From NCBI GenBank assembly GCA_947034895.1, contig OX344762.1, forward strand, positions 4,531,501 to 4,595,500: a stretch of DNA of 64,000 bases. Direction: 5' to 3'. Source of the stretch: Rhytidiadelphus loreus. Lineage: Eukaryota > Streptophyta > Bryopsida > Hypnales > Hylocomiaceae. Under the pieces are notes generated by a model that made no database searches, was not told the DNA's origin, and saw only the letters and a program-made list of their open reading frames with translations. Both the position numbers and the translations under genes were made by a program. This document shows positions 10,860-22,904 of the stretch, in pieces. The first letter of the stretch is position 1. The number at the start of each line of letters is the position of its first letter.

Positions 10860-12617
10860 AAGAAAAAAGTGAATCTTCTTGACTTCCAAAATAACCTTGC
10901 ATGGTACAACATTGGCACAAGAACTTTCAACACGATACTCAAACATTGGTGATCTTGTTGCAAATCGGATGTATTGAGCCTGACAACAGAGAAGTGGTCT
11001 TTGAAGCGTGTTTCAAGAGTCTAAACGTCGATCAATATTATTGTTTGATGAGGCATGTGAAGGTGAGTCATGGCCACCAATGATGGTTAAAGAGGTCAGT
11101 CAATCTTTTAACGAAGGCGGATCGTGCAAATTACGTTGTTGCCACTATTAAACGCATTCTCAAGTTTATGCAGATGGAGTGAAGTTTTTTTGGACCTTTA
11201 ATTTTTTTACCTCTAATAGATATCTAATATTCATTATAGTGTTTTACAAATTTTATTTTGTATGTATAAAGTCATAGAAGATTAATATTGAAATTAATAG
11301 CCTTTTAGTGATTTTAGGGTGATTTATTTTCTAGTTAGGAAAGTGAATTTAATAGTTTGGTCAAATATTTGATCAAAGGGTGGTAGAGTAGCCTTATGAC
11401 CAAATTATGGGTTGATGTCCACTTGTTTTTGCATTATTGAGATGTATTATTGAGGTAAAAGACAAGACAACACTATTCATCATCTTCTCCGTTGTCGATT
11501 TAGAAGGCTCAAATGTTTGAGGAGATAGAGTGTGTTGTATTTGAAGAATCTTGTAATAAAAATTACAAAAGTTGTGTATCATGGTGTGTAGTTTCTAAAT
11601 TAATCTCACTTGCTTGATTTGGAGTTGTAAATCAAAAGTTATACTAGTTTGAGTGGAGGGAGGTATGTTGCCTCTTATGAAGAGAGTCTGAGACTTTAAC
11701 CGATCACAAAAAACGTAAAAAAAATTTGTTTGCAATGAGACTTTGAAGGAGTGTAAAAAATGATTTTAGCTTTCTATAAAGATATCATTCATTCAATTTA
11801 GAGTTCATGTGAACGAATTGTAAATGTTGAAGTGAAGAAGGGTCTGTTACCCTCACTTTTAGAGGCCGAAACTTTAAGCAGCATAGATATTAGACAAAGT
11901 GTTGGAATGAGTTGAAATTTGGAGGGAGTGTAGATAATTATGTTAGCTTTCCAAAAAATTATCATTCATTCCATTTGAAGCTTTGAAGAAAAGATGTCAC
12001 TCATTCAAAATTTAGTTTTGAAATTAGAGTGCAAGTTGAAATAAGACTTGTGTATTGTGGCTTGTAACTTGTCTTTTCTTGTAAATTTTGTTGTTGCAGG
12101 CAGCATAGATGAAACCATTGCTTAACCTCTTTTGTATTGTGGATGCAACAAAATGAGGTTCTTCGCCCACATGGTTGTACTTTTATGTTGTTCTCACTAG
12201 TGAGACATGATTGTTGATCTTTGTAGGTTTGAAGTTTAGGAGTCAATCCCTTGGACGATTCAATACGTGGTCTGACCGTCCCATTTTACATGTCTCAAGC
12301 CCTTGGTTTCTTATCACCCTATCCTAACCTTTGAACCTATTTCGAACCATTACAGAATAGGCCAATGAGTAGCAATCCAAAAATTTGAAGACTTGAAGAT
12401 TCAACATAGTTTAGTATCAATCATTTCTTATTGCAGCTAGAATCCCCATGATTTCCCAAGGCAAACCGCTTGCTACTTGACAACGTTAAGACGTTGTTGA
12501 ATAAAGAAATGTTTGTTTCGGAAAATCACGAGAATTCTCATTGTAACAAGAAATGGTTGATATTAAACTCTGTAAACTGTGTTGAGTTTTTAAATCTTTG
12601 AACTGCTACTCATTGGT
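10860..12617 (+). repeat. Repeat family E, copy 2 (inverted relative to copies 1 and 3)
   Basis: Reverse-complement homology to 13.57-15.0 kb and to 5.2-7.1 kb. Together with copy 3 it forms a large inverted repeat whose centre is occupied by the CACTA element at 12621-13564. It ends at the element's CTA target duplication. Confidence 0.6.
10901..11182 (+). pseudogene. Family E reading frame, copy 2 (best preserved)
   Basis: The frame runs from 10901 to the stop at 11180-11182 with a single internal TGA at 11081-11083. It contains TLVILLQIGCIEPDNREVVF, SLNVDQYYCLMRHVK, WLKRSVNLLTKADRANYV and TIKRILKFMQME. Alignment to copy 1 (6878-7144) and copy 3 (14743-14990) is gap-free, and the terminal stop is in the same place. 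The ATG at 10901 may be internal: an overlapping frame just upstream is also open, so the true start is unknown. No known domain was recognised. Confidence 0.6.
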
Positions 12618-12620
12618 CTA

Positions 12621-13564
12621 CACTAGTAGAAAATGATGTCTAGATCAACAAAAAATCATCAACTTTTTGTTAATTTGGGCACTGTATCGACCATTTTCAC
12701 AATTTTTTGTTGATTTGGCACAAGGTAACAAAATGGTTACAATTTTTTGTTAATTTTGGTAACACAATGTCCAAATGTTCCCCACGGTTAAATTCTATGT
12801 ACAATTTTAATTTAATTTAACACTAAATCATTCACATTTCGGTGTTTTTTGAAGTCAGCAGACTTTGGTGGCCGTTTCGGCACAGTAAAATACTTTTTTT
12901 GAAGAAACTTTCAACAAATAAAAGTTATACAATTAATCTATCTTTCATCTTCAAAAATCCGTTTGAGATTTGGAGTCTTAAATCAAAAGTTATGGACAAT
13001 ATTCAGAGCAGAGTTTAAATGAACTTTTTTTTTGACATTTTTAAACACCTGCTCTGAATTTTGTCTATAACTTTAGATTTAAGACTCCAAATCTCAAACG
13101 GATTTTTGGAGGTGAAATATAGTTTAATTTTCTAACTTTTATTAGTTCAAAGTTTTAAAAAAAAAAGTGTTTTACTATGCCGAAACGGCCACCAGAGTCT
13201 GCTGTTCTTACCAAAAAAATGAAAAAACAATATAAATGTAATTCTAACTCACTTGCATTCATATGGATTTTGGGGTGGCTCAATGGTTAGAGCCTTGGAC
13301 CTCAACCATGAGGTCCAAGGTTCAAACCCACACGGCGGTGGTTGCCACGTAGCGCGATGTGATGTTGCCACATGGCAATAGAGAAACAATTTTTTTAATT
13401 TAAAAATTATTAAAAAAGAAAACGACCAAATCAACAAAAACAGTAACAAAAAATCAACACTTTTGTGTTAAATACTGTCCAAGTCAACTCGACCTTTGTA
13501 GCAAAAAAAATCAACACTTCTGTGTTGGATTTTTGTTGTTTTGGTCAGTTATTTTCTACTAGTG
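12621..13564. mobile_element. CACTA-type element, 944 bp, with nested palindromes and a tRNA-like module
   Basis: Begins CACTAGTAGAAAAT and ends with its exact inverse ATTTTCTACTAGTG. The flanks carry a 3-bp duplication CTA (12618-12620 and 13565-13567). Inside, about 12840-13210 is a second inverted repeat (GCCGTTTCGGCA and its inverse, then AATCCGTTTGAGATTTGGAG and its inverse). A tRNA-like stretch lies at 13276-13329. No transposase frame, so the element is non-autonomous. Its right end, read inverted, matches the left part of the element at 29554-31654, so the two form one family. Confidence 0.88.
13276..13329 (+). other. tRNA-like A-box/B-box module inside the CACTA element
   Basis: TGGCTCAATGGTTAGAGC fits the tRNA D-arm and Pol III A box (GCTC/GAGC stem), and GGTTCAAACCC at 13319-13329 fits the T-arm B box, at normal spacing. 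The part between has become a perfect 10-bp hairpin (CTTGGACCTC/GAGGTCCAAG), so no normal anticodon arm remains. Most likely a tRNA-derived sequence as in SINE heads, not a working tRNA. Confidence 0.6.
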
Positions 13565-13567
13565 CTA

Positions 13568-15010
13568 TCATGTAATAGTTCTAAACAAGTTCAAAGATAA
13601 GGGTAGATGATAAAAAAAAAAACATAGGCCTTAGACGGATAAAACAAAACGTCTAAACCACAAGCTAAATCATCTTAAAGATTGGTTCATAAATTTCAAA
13701 CTCTCAGTGACCAACATGGACAATCTAGCCTCACCGTGAGAACATAACAAATCTCAACTATGTGCGCTATTAACCCCATTTTTTCAACACAACGCAAATG
13801 AAGGCTAAGTCATAGTTTAACCTACACCATCCGCAATAGCAAAGTTTACAAAATATCAAAACTACAAGTCACAACACACAAGTCTTCAATGTTCTCCAAC
13901 TTCAACTCCGATTCTTTGGCTGAACTTTGGTGTGGTGCCACTAATAATCTAAGAACTCAAATGAAATGTGTAAAAGCTTTTTTAAAAGCTTATACAAATT
14001 TTTATTGTTTTTTCAAAATTCAAATCAAACTAACACTCTATTCGTCCTTTATGGTCACTCAAAGTTTTGACTTCTCAAATTGAAGGCAACAGACTCTCCA
14101 TCACTTTTACATTCACATCTCACTCATAAATGCTCTAAATACAATTAATAATATCTATTTGAAAAGCTAACAAAAATTTTCACATTTATTCTAAATTTTC
14201 ATTGCAAAATAAAGACCTATTTGTCTTTTATTGTCAATCGAAGTCTTTGCCCTTTCACATAAGAGACAACAGACTTTCCTTCACTCAAATTAGCACAAAT
14301 CTCAACTCACAAATTCAATTCAAACAAAAGAGTATTTTTTGAAAAGATAACAATATGATACACAACCCCACAAATTCTCATTTCGAAATTTTTGAAATAC
14401 AACATACTATGGCTTCTCAAACATTTAGGCCTTCTAAACCAAAAACAGGAAAGAAGATGAATAGTATCATCTTATCGTCCACCTCAATAATACAACTCAA
14501 TAATGTCAAATCAAGCAAACATTAGCTCATAACTTGATCATAAGTCTACCCTACCACCCATTGGACAAATATTTGACGAAACTATTAAATTCACATCCTT
14601 ACTTAGAAAGTAAATTATCCTAGAATCACTAGAAGGCTATTAATTTTAATATTATCCTTTTATGACTTTAAACACACAAAATAAAATTTATAAAACACTA
14701 GGATGTATAGTAGAGGCAAAAAAACAATGTTTCAAGAAAACCTCATTCTATTTGCAAAAACTTAAGATTGCATTTAACGGTGGTAGCAGTGTAATTTGCA
14801 TAATTTGTCTTCGTTAAAGGAGTAAGCGGACCCTCTAACCATTGTTGATGACCACAACTCCTCTTTATATGCTTCATCATACAATAATATTGATCGATGT
14901 TTAAACCCTCAAATCACCCTTCAAATGTCACTTCTCTGTTGTCATGCTCAACACATCCGACTTGCAACAAGATCGCCAACACTCAAGCATCACTTTGAAG
15001 CTACTTAGCA
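13568..15010 (-). repeat. Repeat family E, copy 3
   Basis: Same-strand homologue of 5.2-7.1 kb and inverted homologue of 10.9-12.6 kb. The terminal reading frame is on the minus strand at 14743-14990. Confidence 0.6.
14743..14990 (-). pseudogene. Family E reading frame, copy 3
   Basis: Reading leftward, the frame contains AILLQVGCVEHDNREVTFEG, a stop, then GLNIDQYYCMMKHIK, GHQQWLEGPLTPLTKTNYAN and LKFLQIE before TGA at 14743-14745. This is the most diverged of the three copies but needs no gaps to align with the others. Confidence 0.5.
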
Positions 15011-18000
15011 TAATGTCATTTTTCTTTCTATATTATTATAATTAAATCTATCAAAATAAGATAATAGTATATTTTTTTACATTATGTACGTATTTACACT
15101 GCAACAATGTCAGTTAACAAGAATGTCAATTTTAATATTGTAACATTTTTACATTAAGACTCTAGCTAGGAATAGGCTTCTACATGCTTATTTTTGTGAC
15201 TTGACATAACTCTCTTTTCATAACTTGACATAGGCTGGGGAATCACATGTGTATGTAATATGATTCAATATGAATAGGGAATATGAAATTACAAAGTATG
15301 TATGTGTGTATATAACAGAGAAGGTAGAATGGATGTATAATCAACAATAACTGCTACGTACAAAAGCTTCCAAAAAGAACAAATGAGTTTTTAGAGCACT
15401 CTTCACAACTTCAAGAAATGATGTTGTCATCCAAAGACAAGTTCCATAATAGCAATAATTATACAAATCTACTAATTCACCAACCTTTAAAAAATGTGCA
15501 AGTTTATTTTTCAAAATGCAAAGCTATTACAAGACCCCCTCAAGTAGAAACAAACCACACCTAGCTAGTTCCAACCAGGAAATCTTCCCAACTGTTCAAA
15601 AATCACCAATTCCAATCAAGTTTGCTATACACCACAGTTGAAACAGGACACGACTTTCACTAACACTAACATTGTCATAAAACCATTTTTTCTAACTAGA
15701 AATCTATCCATCCATTGCCAATATTGTCATTGTGGCTCTTTACAATCACATCCAACACTATTGCAACTACTCTTGAACCTTCACATCTTCACACCCAACT
15801 TTCTATAGATCTTTTTCACCCTATCCCAAACTTGAAGAAAAACGCAACAAATGAAAGCAAGGGATTGGATCATGTAGATGGAAATTCTCTATAGATGAAC
15901 TATTGATAAATTCCTATAGTTTTGAGTTCGTTTGCAGGGAGGTATGGGTGCTCTTAGGTAATCCTATAAGATCATTTACTAACCCAAGTTATACACAATT
16001 GAAGGAGATGGGGAATTCCTACTTAGGCAAATACAATAGATAAGACCAGATTTATTATAATTAATCCAAGAGAAGAAAACTTATTCAATTGTTCTCTAAA
16101 TCCATAGCTTTAGCTTTGTTCCATGATTTCCCAACAACTTCACCAATTGCACTGGTACAATCTTCTATTGATCTTCTTGCTTAAGCAGTAGACATCCTTT
16201 CATTGATTTCTTCACATCGATCAATTGCTTATCACTAGACACACTTTCCACCAACTATTGATTCTCCTTACTACAGATTTCCTTCGGCTTTTTTTCAATC
16301 AATCTTTCACTTTTGATCTCTTCTATAGCAACTTCTTTCTCAACTTTACATTCCAATCTCGAATAGCTCAATTGATAACAGCATTTACACCTTCTCATTT
16401 TTAATTTGGCAAACTTTCTATTCATTTTTATATTATTCATCTCTCCAGTTCTATTGATCTCAACTACATGATCAATCTTCATAGATCTCTAATCTGACTG
16501 CCTCTATAGTTTAATCTCCAATTCGAGGCATAAAACACACCATAGCGTTATTCCACTAAACATTAACCCGTCCCAAACTATCGATCCATTCACAATTAAT
16601 TAGCACAATAGAAACCAAACACAAACAAGCATTTATACCCCAATCACAGTGATAGAAATTATGCACAAAAACACTCTCACAATTTATATGTAATTAACAT
16701 TGTTCAAGATTTAATATTGCTTTCAATCACACATAGGATAACTTTTCCAAAGATTGGATCCATAGATCTAACACTCAATCCACATTACAACATTCACAAC
16801 TGATTTATTTCTATTTTAGTGCATTCTCAACCACCACAAAATCACACAGACTATAGAATACCATCACATCACACATTAACTAACAATTGATCCCAAACAT
16901 CTAGAATCACACACACATACACTTTCCATTCACATCACTCATTAATTCACAATTGATCCCAAACATCCAGAATCACACATACACTTTCCATTCACATCAA
17001 TTGAGCACAATACACTCAGGTCCAAATCTCCATTCAACTCCGCATTGTATTTCATTATAGAAAGTATTACAATTGCCTCTCATCCTCTCCAACTCCGCTC
17101 CGTAACATCTATCAATTCAGCACAATCACCAAAGACACCAACACTACTGAAATCCAACTCCTCACTTACGTAACAGCTATCAAACCAGCACGATAGAACA
17201 CAACCAACAATACAACAAAATTCACTCCCGTTCACACATCTTATCAAAACTATTGATTACCCCACACACTGCCAGCCACACAACCGCAGGAGCTCTGGAT
17301 CTCTTCTCTAGATTGAACTCCTAAAATTTACAATCGTACTCTTCACTGACAAGTAAATAACCGCCACTATAGATTTGCACCCCATTCATCCGCTACCATC
17401 CATCTATTGGTGATAAACTATAGTAAAGTCTACTTTATTGATAGTATTCACAAATTAGTCTTTAAAGCATGAAAATCAAAACTTAAAATCAAAATTTCCT
17501 ACAATTCACATATTCACTATAGATTCTATGACTATAGATCACACACTTGCTAATGAAGAATGTTGGCTATCATACAAATTAAAGTCAATCCATATGTTGA
17601 TGAGAGCTACTACAAACAAGCATGGAGAATCAAACATGAAATTGAATCAAATGTATCTTCAACAAAAACAAATTCTACTAGAAAGTGAACAAAAATAAAA
17701 AATGCACGAAATAGAGATAGAGTAGCAATGGTGCTCTGGCTACCTAATAGACTTCATTCATCTACATTTCTCCTCGTCTATTAGAACAAACCCTTTAGCA
17801 AATTCAATAAGTCAAACATTGCAAAGTAGAACCAAAAAGAGGAATATCATGCCGGAAATAATAGTTTGAAAAGATGAAACCCACCTATTGTAAAGATCTT
17901 AAGAGGTAGATTACTTAATCCAAGGTGTCAAACTTTGCCCATCTCCTTGAGCTATTGTAGTGCGGCAATAGTTTCATAAATAATCTGGAGAGAGATAACA

Positions 18001-18513
18001 AATTATTTAAAGAGTGGGAGAGCAAAGTCTATGAAAACCCTAAAAATTTGAAACATTGATGAAATATACCTTGACTTAGAATTGAACAAACCCTAATCCA
18101 GTTAGTAACAAGTGTTACAAATGCGACAAATTTGTAGTCTATGTCGTATCACTCTACATTGCTTATAAGAGATATACTAGCTACTCGTCACCAAATAACA
18201 TGACATCTCTCCTTAGATAGCTTTCAAAGATTTAGTTAAATCAAGTGAATTTCTTTACGTGCTCTGAGAACTGGAATTTGTCATCATTCCCCTCACTTGG
18301 AGGTGACCAATGTTCAAATAAATCCTGAAGCCCTTCTGAAGGTACTTGTAGAAGTTATAGATGTTGACAAGAGTGTCGGACGAAGTAAAACATGCGAACT
18401 AGCATGGGTAAGTATATCACCAAACCTTTTATCCTTTGCTTTGCAGCTTTGCACTCAATAAATTCAAATGAACCTAAGTGGCACGTTTGACTTGAAGACT
18501 CACCCCCTACGAT
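15011..18513. other. Intergenic DNA, no confident gene
   Basis: Mixed composition. About 16868-17000 holds an imperfect 65-bp tandem duplication with CAATTGATCCCAAACATC and ACTTTCCATTCACATCA in each copy. A minus-strand open frame at 16255-16482 is Lys/Glu/Cys-rich but has no recognised domain and no support as a gene. Nothing else could be identified. Confidence 0.4.
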
Positions 18514-18691
18514 TAAGGTAGTCACCAAAATTCTCCTATAATTGAATTAATATGTGCATTCTTTTTTCTATACTTAACAAGGTTAAACAACGCTTTGGTT
18601 GAAAAACATCCGATGGATGACTTGACCATTCAGTAGAAACAAAGAATGCATCCATTGGTCCAATAATAAGAGCATTTTCATGACTACCTTG
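18514..18691. mobile_element. MITE-like element with TAAGGTAGTCA ends
   Basis: The left end reads TAAGGTAGTCACCAAAAT and the right end is its imperfect inverse (ATTTTCATGACTACCTT). The right half recurs, inverted, at about 45431-45550 (AAGTAGTCATCAAAATGCA, GTCAAGTCATCCAT). The terminal word TAAGGTA is shared with the MITEs at 25992, 33664, 49315 and 51604. Confidence 0.5.
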
Positions 18692-19683
18692 GTCACGGTG
18701 GGTTGTGTCTTTCAAGGGTTAAATAAAAAAGAATTGAAATAAGCATTCATCATGTTCTTTCTTATTAAAATATTATTGGCAATTGAAAAGGATTCTAACA
18801 CATTAGTGAATTTATTTTTGTACAATTGAATAAGTTGGAAAAATTTGTAAACAATTACAATAGTAGAAGCCAGGGTGCTCTTTAGGCACCATTGAATAGT
18901 ATGAGAGTGAGTGATGTTGTGCATGCAAAAGCAAGTTCATGACATTCAAATTTATAAGTAAATTATAAGATATTGAATTTTTTTTAAATTATTCCCTAAA
19001 ATTATATACATTATATAAAGAGAAGGAGACTTCAAAAGTTTTCAACAAACTTTATTACATTGTTAGATTTTGTCATTGAATATTATAGACAATGAAGGGA
19101 TTTTTGAAAACTTTTCAACCAGATTATAAAGAGAGTTTTCAAATAATTTCAATGCATGATTTTTATTATCATAGAAATTTTTAAATTTTTAAAATAAACA
19201 ACAAAATATTCCTTGGAAACTTTTCAATCCTATATTGAAAAGATGATAGATGTTTGAATTTACTCCAAGAAACCTCACTTTATGATTGACTTTTGGACAT
19301 TGTAGAATATTAAATAAATTATAAAAATAGAAATAGGACACCATAAAAACTTTTATTAAGTCTATCTTATGAAGATGATATATACATGAAAGGATTGAGT
19401 AAACTTTACCATATCATTGAATTTCTTTTAGTTAACATTATGGAAATTGGAAAAATAGGTGATGAACAAGCCTTTGGGGGGGAAAGGGGGTGAAATATAT
19501 AGTGTCAAATTGCACTATGAAAAAATAATTTGATTGAATAATGAGGCCTACAACTTCAAATTTTAAAAAAAATTGGATGAAACCCCAAAATTGTAGATGA
19601 AAACAAAATTATAGATATGATATGTACTTATGTAATATTTCATATCCAATATGTGGATGAATGTTGAATTTAGAGCACTACTA

Positions 19684-20220
19684 AACCCCTAAATGCCCAA
19701 GGCCTATTTTGAGCTTCTTGGAATTTGCTCTAAATTGAACAAAATGCCAACATTTCGATCAGTTGTATCAATTATTTTTGAATTGTAACCATATAAATTC
19801 AAACCACATGTTAGAAATCTCATAGGAAAAGAAAACACAACAATCCTCTTTTCACAAGTCAAATCTAAAAAGTTAGTGATCAAAAAATATGAGGTTAAAG
19901 GGCCTAACATGTAACCCCAATCAATTTATGGCTTCTCAAAATCTACTCTATAATTTTTTTAAATAAATTTTGAATGTGATTTTTTCTCCAAGATTTAGTG
20001 TATTTGAGGCTCATTTCTAAGAGCTCTAAACACTACAAGAAATCAAGTTAGATTGCACAAAATCGTGAATAGAAAAATCACTAACATTTCTTTTCAAGAT
20101 CAGATTTTTGATGCTAAAACTTGACTTCCAAGAACTCTCCTAAAATATACACCACTAAAAATAGCACTTGGTTAGGTTTTATTTAACTTCAGATTTGGGT
20201 GCCTCGGACATTTACGGGTT
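19684..20220. mobile_element. TIR element, AACCCCTAAATGCCC subtype
   Basis: Left end AACCCCTAAATGCCC, right end GGACATTTACGGGTT (inverse). The whole element is homologous, in inverted orientation, to 46413-47053; matching landmarks include TTTAGAGCAAATTTCAAGAA-like and CTACTCTATAATTTTTTT-like words. No coding frame. Confidence 0.65.
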
Positions 20221-20751
20221 AAATGGTCTATTTATGGACCTCTTACCTTAGAAGCCGATTTCTGCCAACAAAGTCGTTTGTGATTAGAGAAAATACCTCA
20301 TTAAAAACTCAAAATCATATCTTTGAATGTTTATGACTGTTTTCAGATGAACAATTCAGCACATTCATTGCACAACTTCAGAATATTACGTGCCACTGCA
20401 ATTAAAAATCACGTTAAAATCTTGGAATTAATCACAAAGGGGCTTGCCAGCCACAAAGACTTCAAAAACGTGAATGTCTACGTGTCAATCACAGTGTGAA
20501 GCAGTGGGGAATGTGGATGATGAAAGAATGAGACCAATCTGAATTATGATGTAGGAGCAAAACTCTCCTGCAATCAACGCACCTGCTATTCTGAACTATC
20601 TAAGGTCTCATATATATATCAATTGAACTCTGAAGAACAGTCTACCGGTATCTAGCTATACTTCAAAATATATTCTTGGAACATTCATTCTTCACAGACC
20701 AATGTAGTCCTGACCATCGCACAACTGAAGCTGGTATATCACCATCTGATT
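20221..20751. other. 3' flank of the pectinesterase gene
   Basis: About 530 bp downstream of the minus-strand pectinesterase stop. Composition is less AT-rich than the surrounding repeats, and the part next to the stop is expected to hold the 3' UTR. No canonical AATAAA signal was found in the transcribed direction. Confidence 0.4.
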
Positions 20752-22764
20752 TCAGCTGTCTAAATTAGTGACCCCCCAAAGGCCAGCATCGATGTAGTTG
20801 AGACTCAGAAAAGGAGCGGCTTCAGCATCCGTGAGCTCACGCGCGAAGGAAGCTCTTCCAGCTTCGTTCGCACCAGGCCCGAAGCACTTGTACTGGGCGT
20901 AGTACACAGTCCTGCAAATAGGAAAGCCTATAATTTCAGTAACATAATAATGTAGACTACGAAATTAGTGTGGAAGCTGTTAGTAACGAGTTTACATTGA
21001 TTTAACTGTACTTTTAGAGACAGATTATTTGATTAGCGTGGGTCTGGGTGCTTACTTTTCTCTAGCTGGGTCGCCCCAGTTGTACCAGCCAACGGGTTTG
21101 ATGATACCAGCGAATTCTGTGAGAGCAAACACCACACGGGAATAGGGTCCCCAAGCTCGCCCCAGGTATACTTGGGGTGGCATGGAGCCAGTCACCTTGC
21201 AATTAACAAATGAGTAACCGCTGTCCTCAGTTCCGCTCATCCGCTTCTGAGCTGTCAATGACCCTCCTACAGAGGGCAGCACCCTGAGCTCACAATTCTG
21301 CACCGCAAATGCACAAACTAAGAAAATTAGAATCTTCACAAACACTTCTTCGGATATGTAAAAGTTCCCAGCTAGGTAGTTGACCATCCATGTATCGAAA
21401 AGGCAATCACAATCTTATTCAGAGTTTGTGCAAGCACTGTATATTGTCACGTAGTACGTGCATCTCTCATCATGAAAATCGGAAGTTCACTAAGGCTAAC
21501 TCTGAGCAATTGTGACGAATGTATACAAAAATAAGAGTATTGGAGGCCGGACAAACAACTGCTGAGTTCCATGTAATGAAAGATTTTTTCACTGACCTTA
21601 TAGAGGGACTTCCCACCACCAAAAATGAAGTCCTCGGTACCAACGATGAGAGTGTCCTTGAAAAAGTGGCGACCTCTGTGGTCATACAGGGTGTCCTGGT
21701 GTCCGTAGAAGGCGCAGCCGTAGAAGGCATTGAAGTCCCCGGTGGTTCGAAGGGCCACTGCTTGCTGCTGCACCCCTCCATTGGGGGCTGGAGACGAGTT
21801 CTGCACAGTTTAGCAACTCAAGTTTAAATAATGAAAACGACGCAGTCTAATAAAGTTGTTTTTCACGAACCAGGAAGCTTACATATTGAACCAACTTCTA
21901 CAGAAACCAAGACTCTTCGCACGTGCTCCCATCTATAAACTAGATTATCGAAGTAGCAGCTACTAAAGACGGATCAACATTTAAGATTTTGTACCTCGAA
22001 ACTGATGTTTCTGGCTGTGAAGTAAGGGGCGCTAACACCGAAGGTAGACGACGTGTATGTGGTGCCACTGTTGCCAGCAACGTTTTTCTCAGTGATCTTG
22101 GTAACATCACGACCCGCGCCTTGCAATGTAATGCGCTGCTTAGACTTGGGAACTACCACCCTCTCTCTGCAGGCAACAGAAGTAGCAGAATCAGGCCTGA
22201 AATCAATCACGTGACCAAATAATGCACAACCGAAGGAATACATGCTTAAGACTTCGGAAAAACGTACACTCTCGCAGGCAAACAGCTAGTACCTGTAGAC
22301 TGTTTAGAATCGCAGCTGAGCTGTAGTGGAAAACACATACAACCAAATGATGTATGACCAGAAAACAGAATACATAATCCATGACAGATTACATATTCAT
22401 ACCATTGAGTTTGAAACACTTACACATAGGTTCCGGCATTCACTTTGATGGTAATGGGAGCCTTGTTGTGCATGGGCACAGCGTTGAGCGCTTCATTGAT
22501 AGTCTTGTAGTTGCCAGCTCCACTCTGATCAACCACAATCACAGTCTCTCCCACTTTGCTTGCAAGTTCGTCCACACTCCCTGCAGACTTAGCCGCACTT
22601 TCAAATGCCGCATGCTTCTCTCCCACGGTCTTCACCCAGTTCTCGAAGTCGGCGACCACTTCGTCTTTCGTCTCTGGCAGTTTCTTCACAGCTTGTGCAA
22701 CTTGCAGAGAGCATGTCAATGCTACGAGAACCAGGGTACACAACGTGACATGAAACTGAGCCAT
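20752..22764 (-). CDS. Pectinesterase (pectin methylesterase, CE8), secreted, five exons
   Basis: Removes methyl esters from cell-wall homogalacturonan. Exons on the minus strand are 22764-22424, 22166-21995, 21800-21597, 21297-21056 and 20911-20752; all four introns are GT-AG (257, 194, 299 and 144 bp) and phases join into 372 residues. Residues 1-25 form a signal peptide ending AQA. The catalytic domain starts near residue 75 ([20 protein letters not shown]). Family motifs are present: QAVAL (Q184), GHQDTLYD (Q206, D207), DFIFG (D228) and [10 protein letters not shown] (R286, W288). The catalytic aspartates, glutamines and arginine are therefore all there. LGRAW replaces the commoner LGRPW. 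There is no inhibitor-like pro-region: only about 50 residues separate the signal peptide from the enzyme, so it belongs to the pro-less type. The ATG at 22764 was chosen because the signal peptide follows it; an in-frame codon at 22815 is not an ATG. The gene looks intact. Confidence 0.95.
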
Positions 22765-22893
22765 TGGAAAAGATTGGTTAACGGAACAATACTGCAAGAG
22801 AGGTGTCGCCTTCACATGGGAATCTAGAAGCTGTACATCCTACTTACCAGGAGTGAGAGTGTAACCCTGCTGCTCCTGAAAGGCAGAATGTTG

Positions 22894-22902
22894 GTTATAA
22901 AG
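22894..22902 (-). promoter_or_regulatory. Possible TATA element of the pectinesterase gene
   Basis: Read on the minus strand the site is CTTTATAAC, about 130 bp before the ATG, a reasonable distance for a plant TATA box with a short 5' UTR. Assigned on position and sequence only. Confidence 0.35.
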
Positions 22903-22904
22903 AG

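Noticed and set aside
13270..13345. A functional tRNA gene
   Set aside because: A- and B-box-like words and a D-arm stem are present, but the anticodon arm is replaced by a 10-bp hairpin and no acceptor stem closes around it.
16255..16482. Cys/Lys-rich minus-strand frame as a zinc-knuckle protein
   Set aside because: The cysteine spacing does not fit a CCHC knuckle or another zinc-binding pattern I know, and flanks give no retrotransposon signature.
20040..20056. CACTACAAGAAA as a CACTA transposon end
   Set aside because: No inverse end was found nearby, and it lies inside an AACCCC-family element whose other copy (46.4-47.1 kb) aligns through this point.
21519..21827. Plus-strand open frames across the pectinesterase gene
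   Set aside because: They lie antisense to verified exons and have no independent support.
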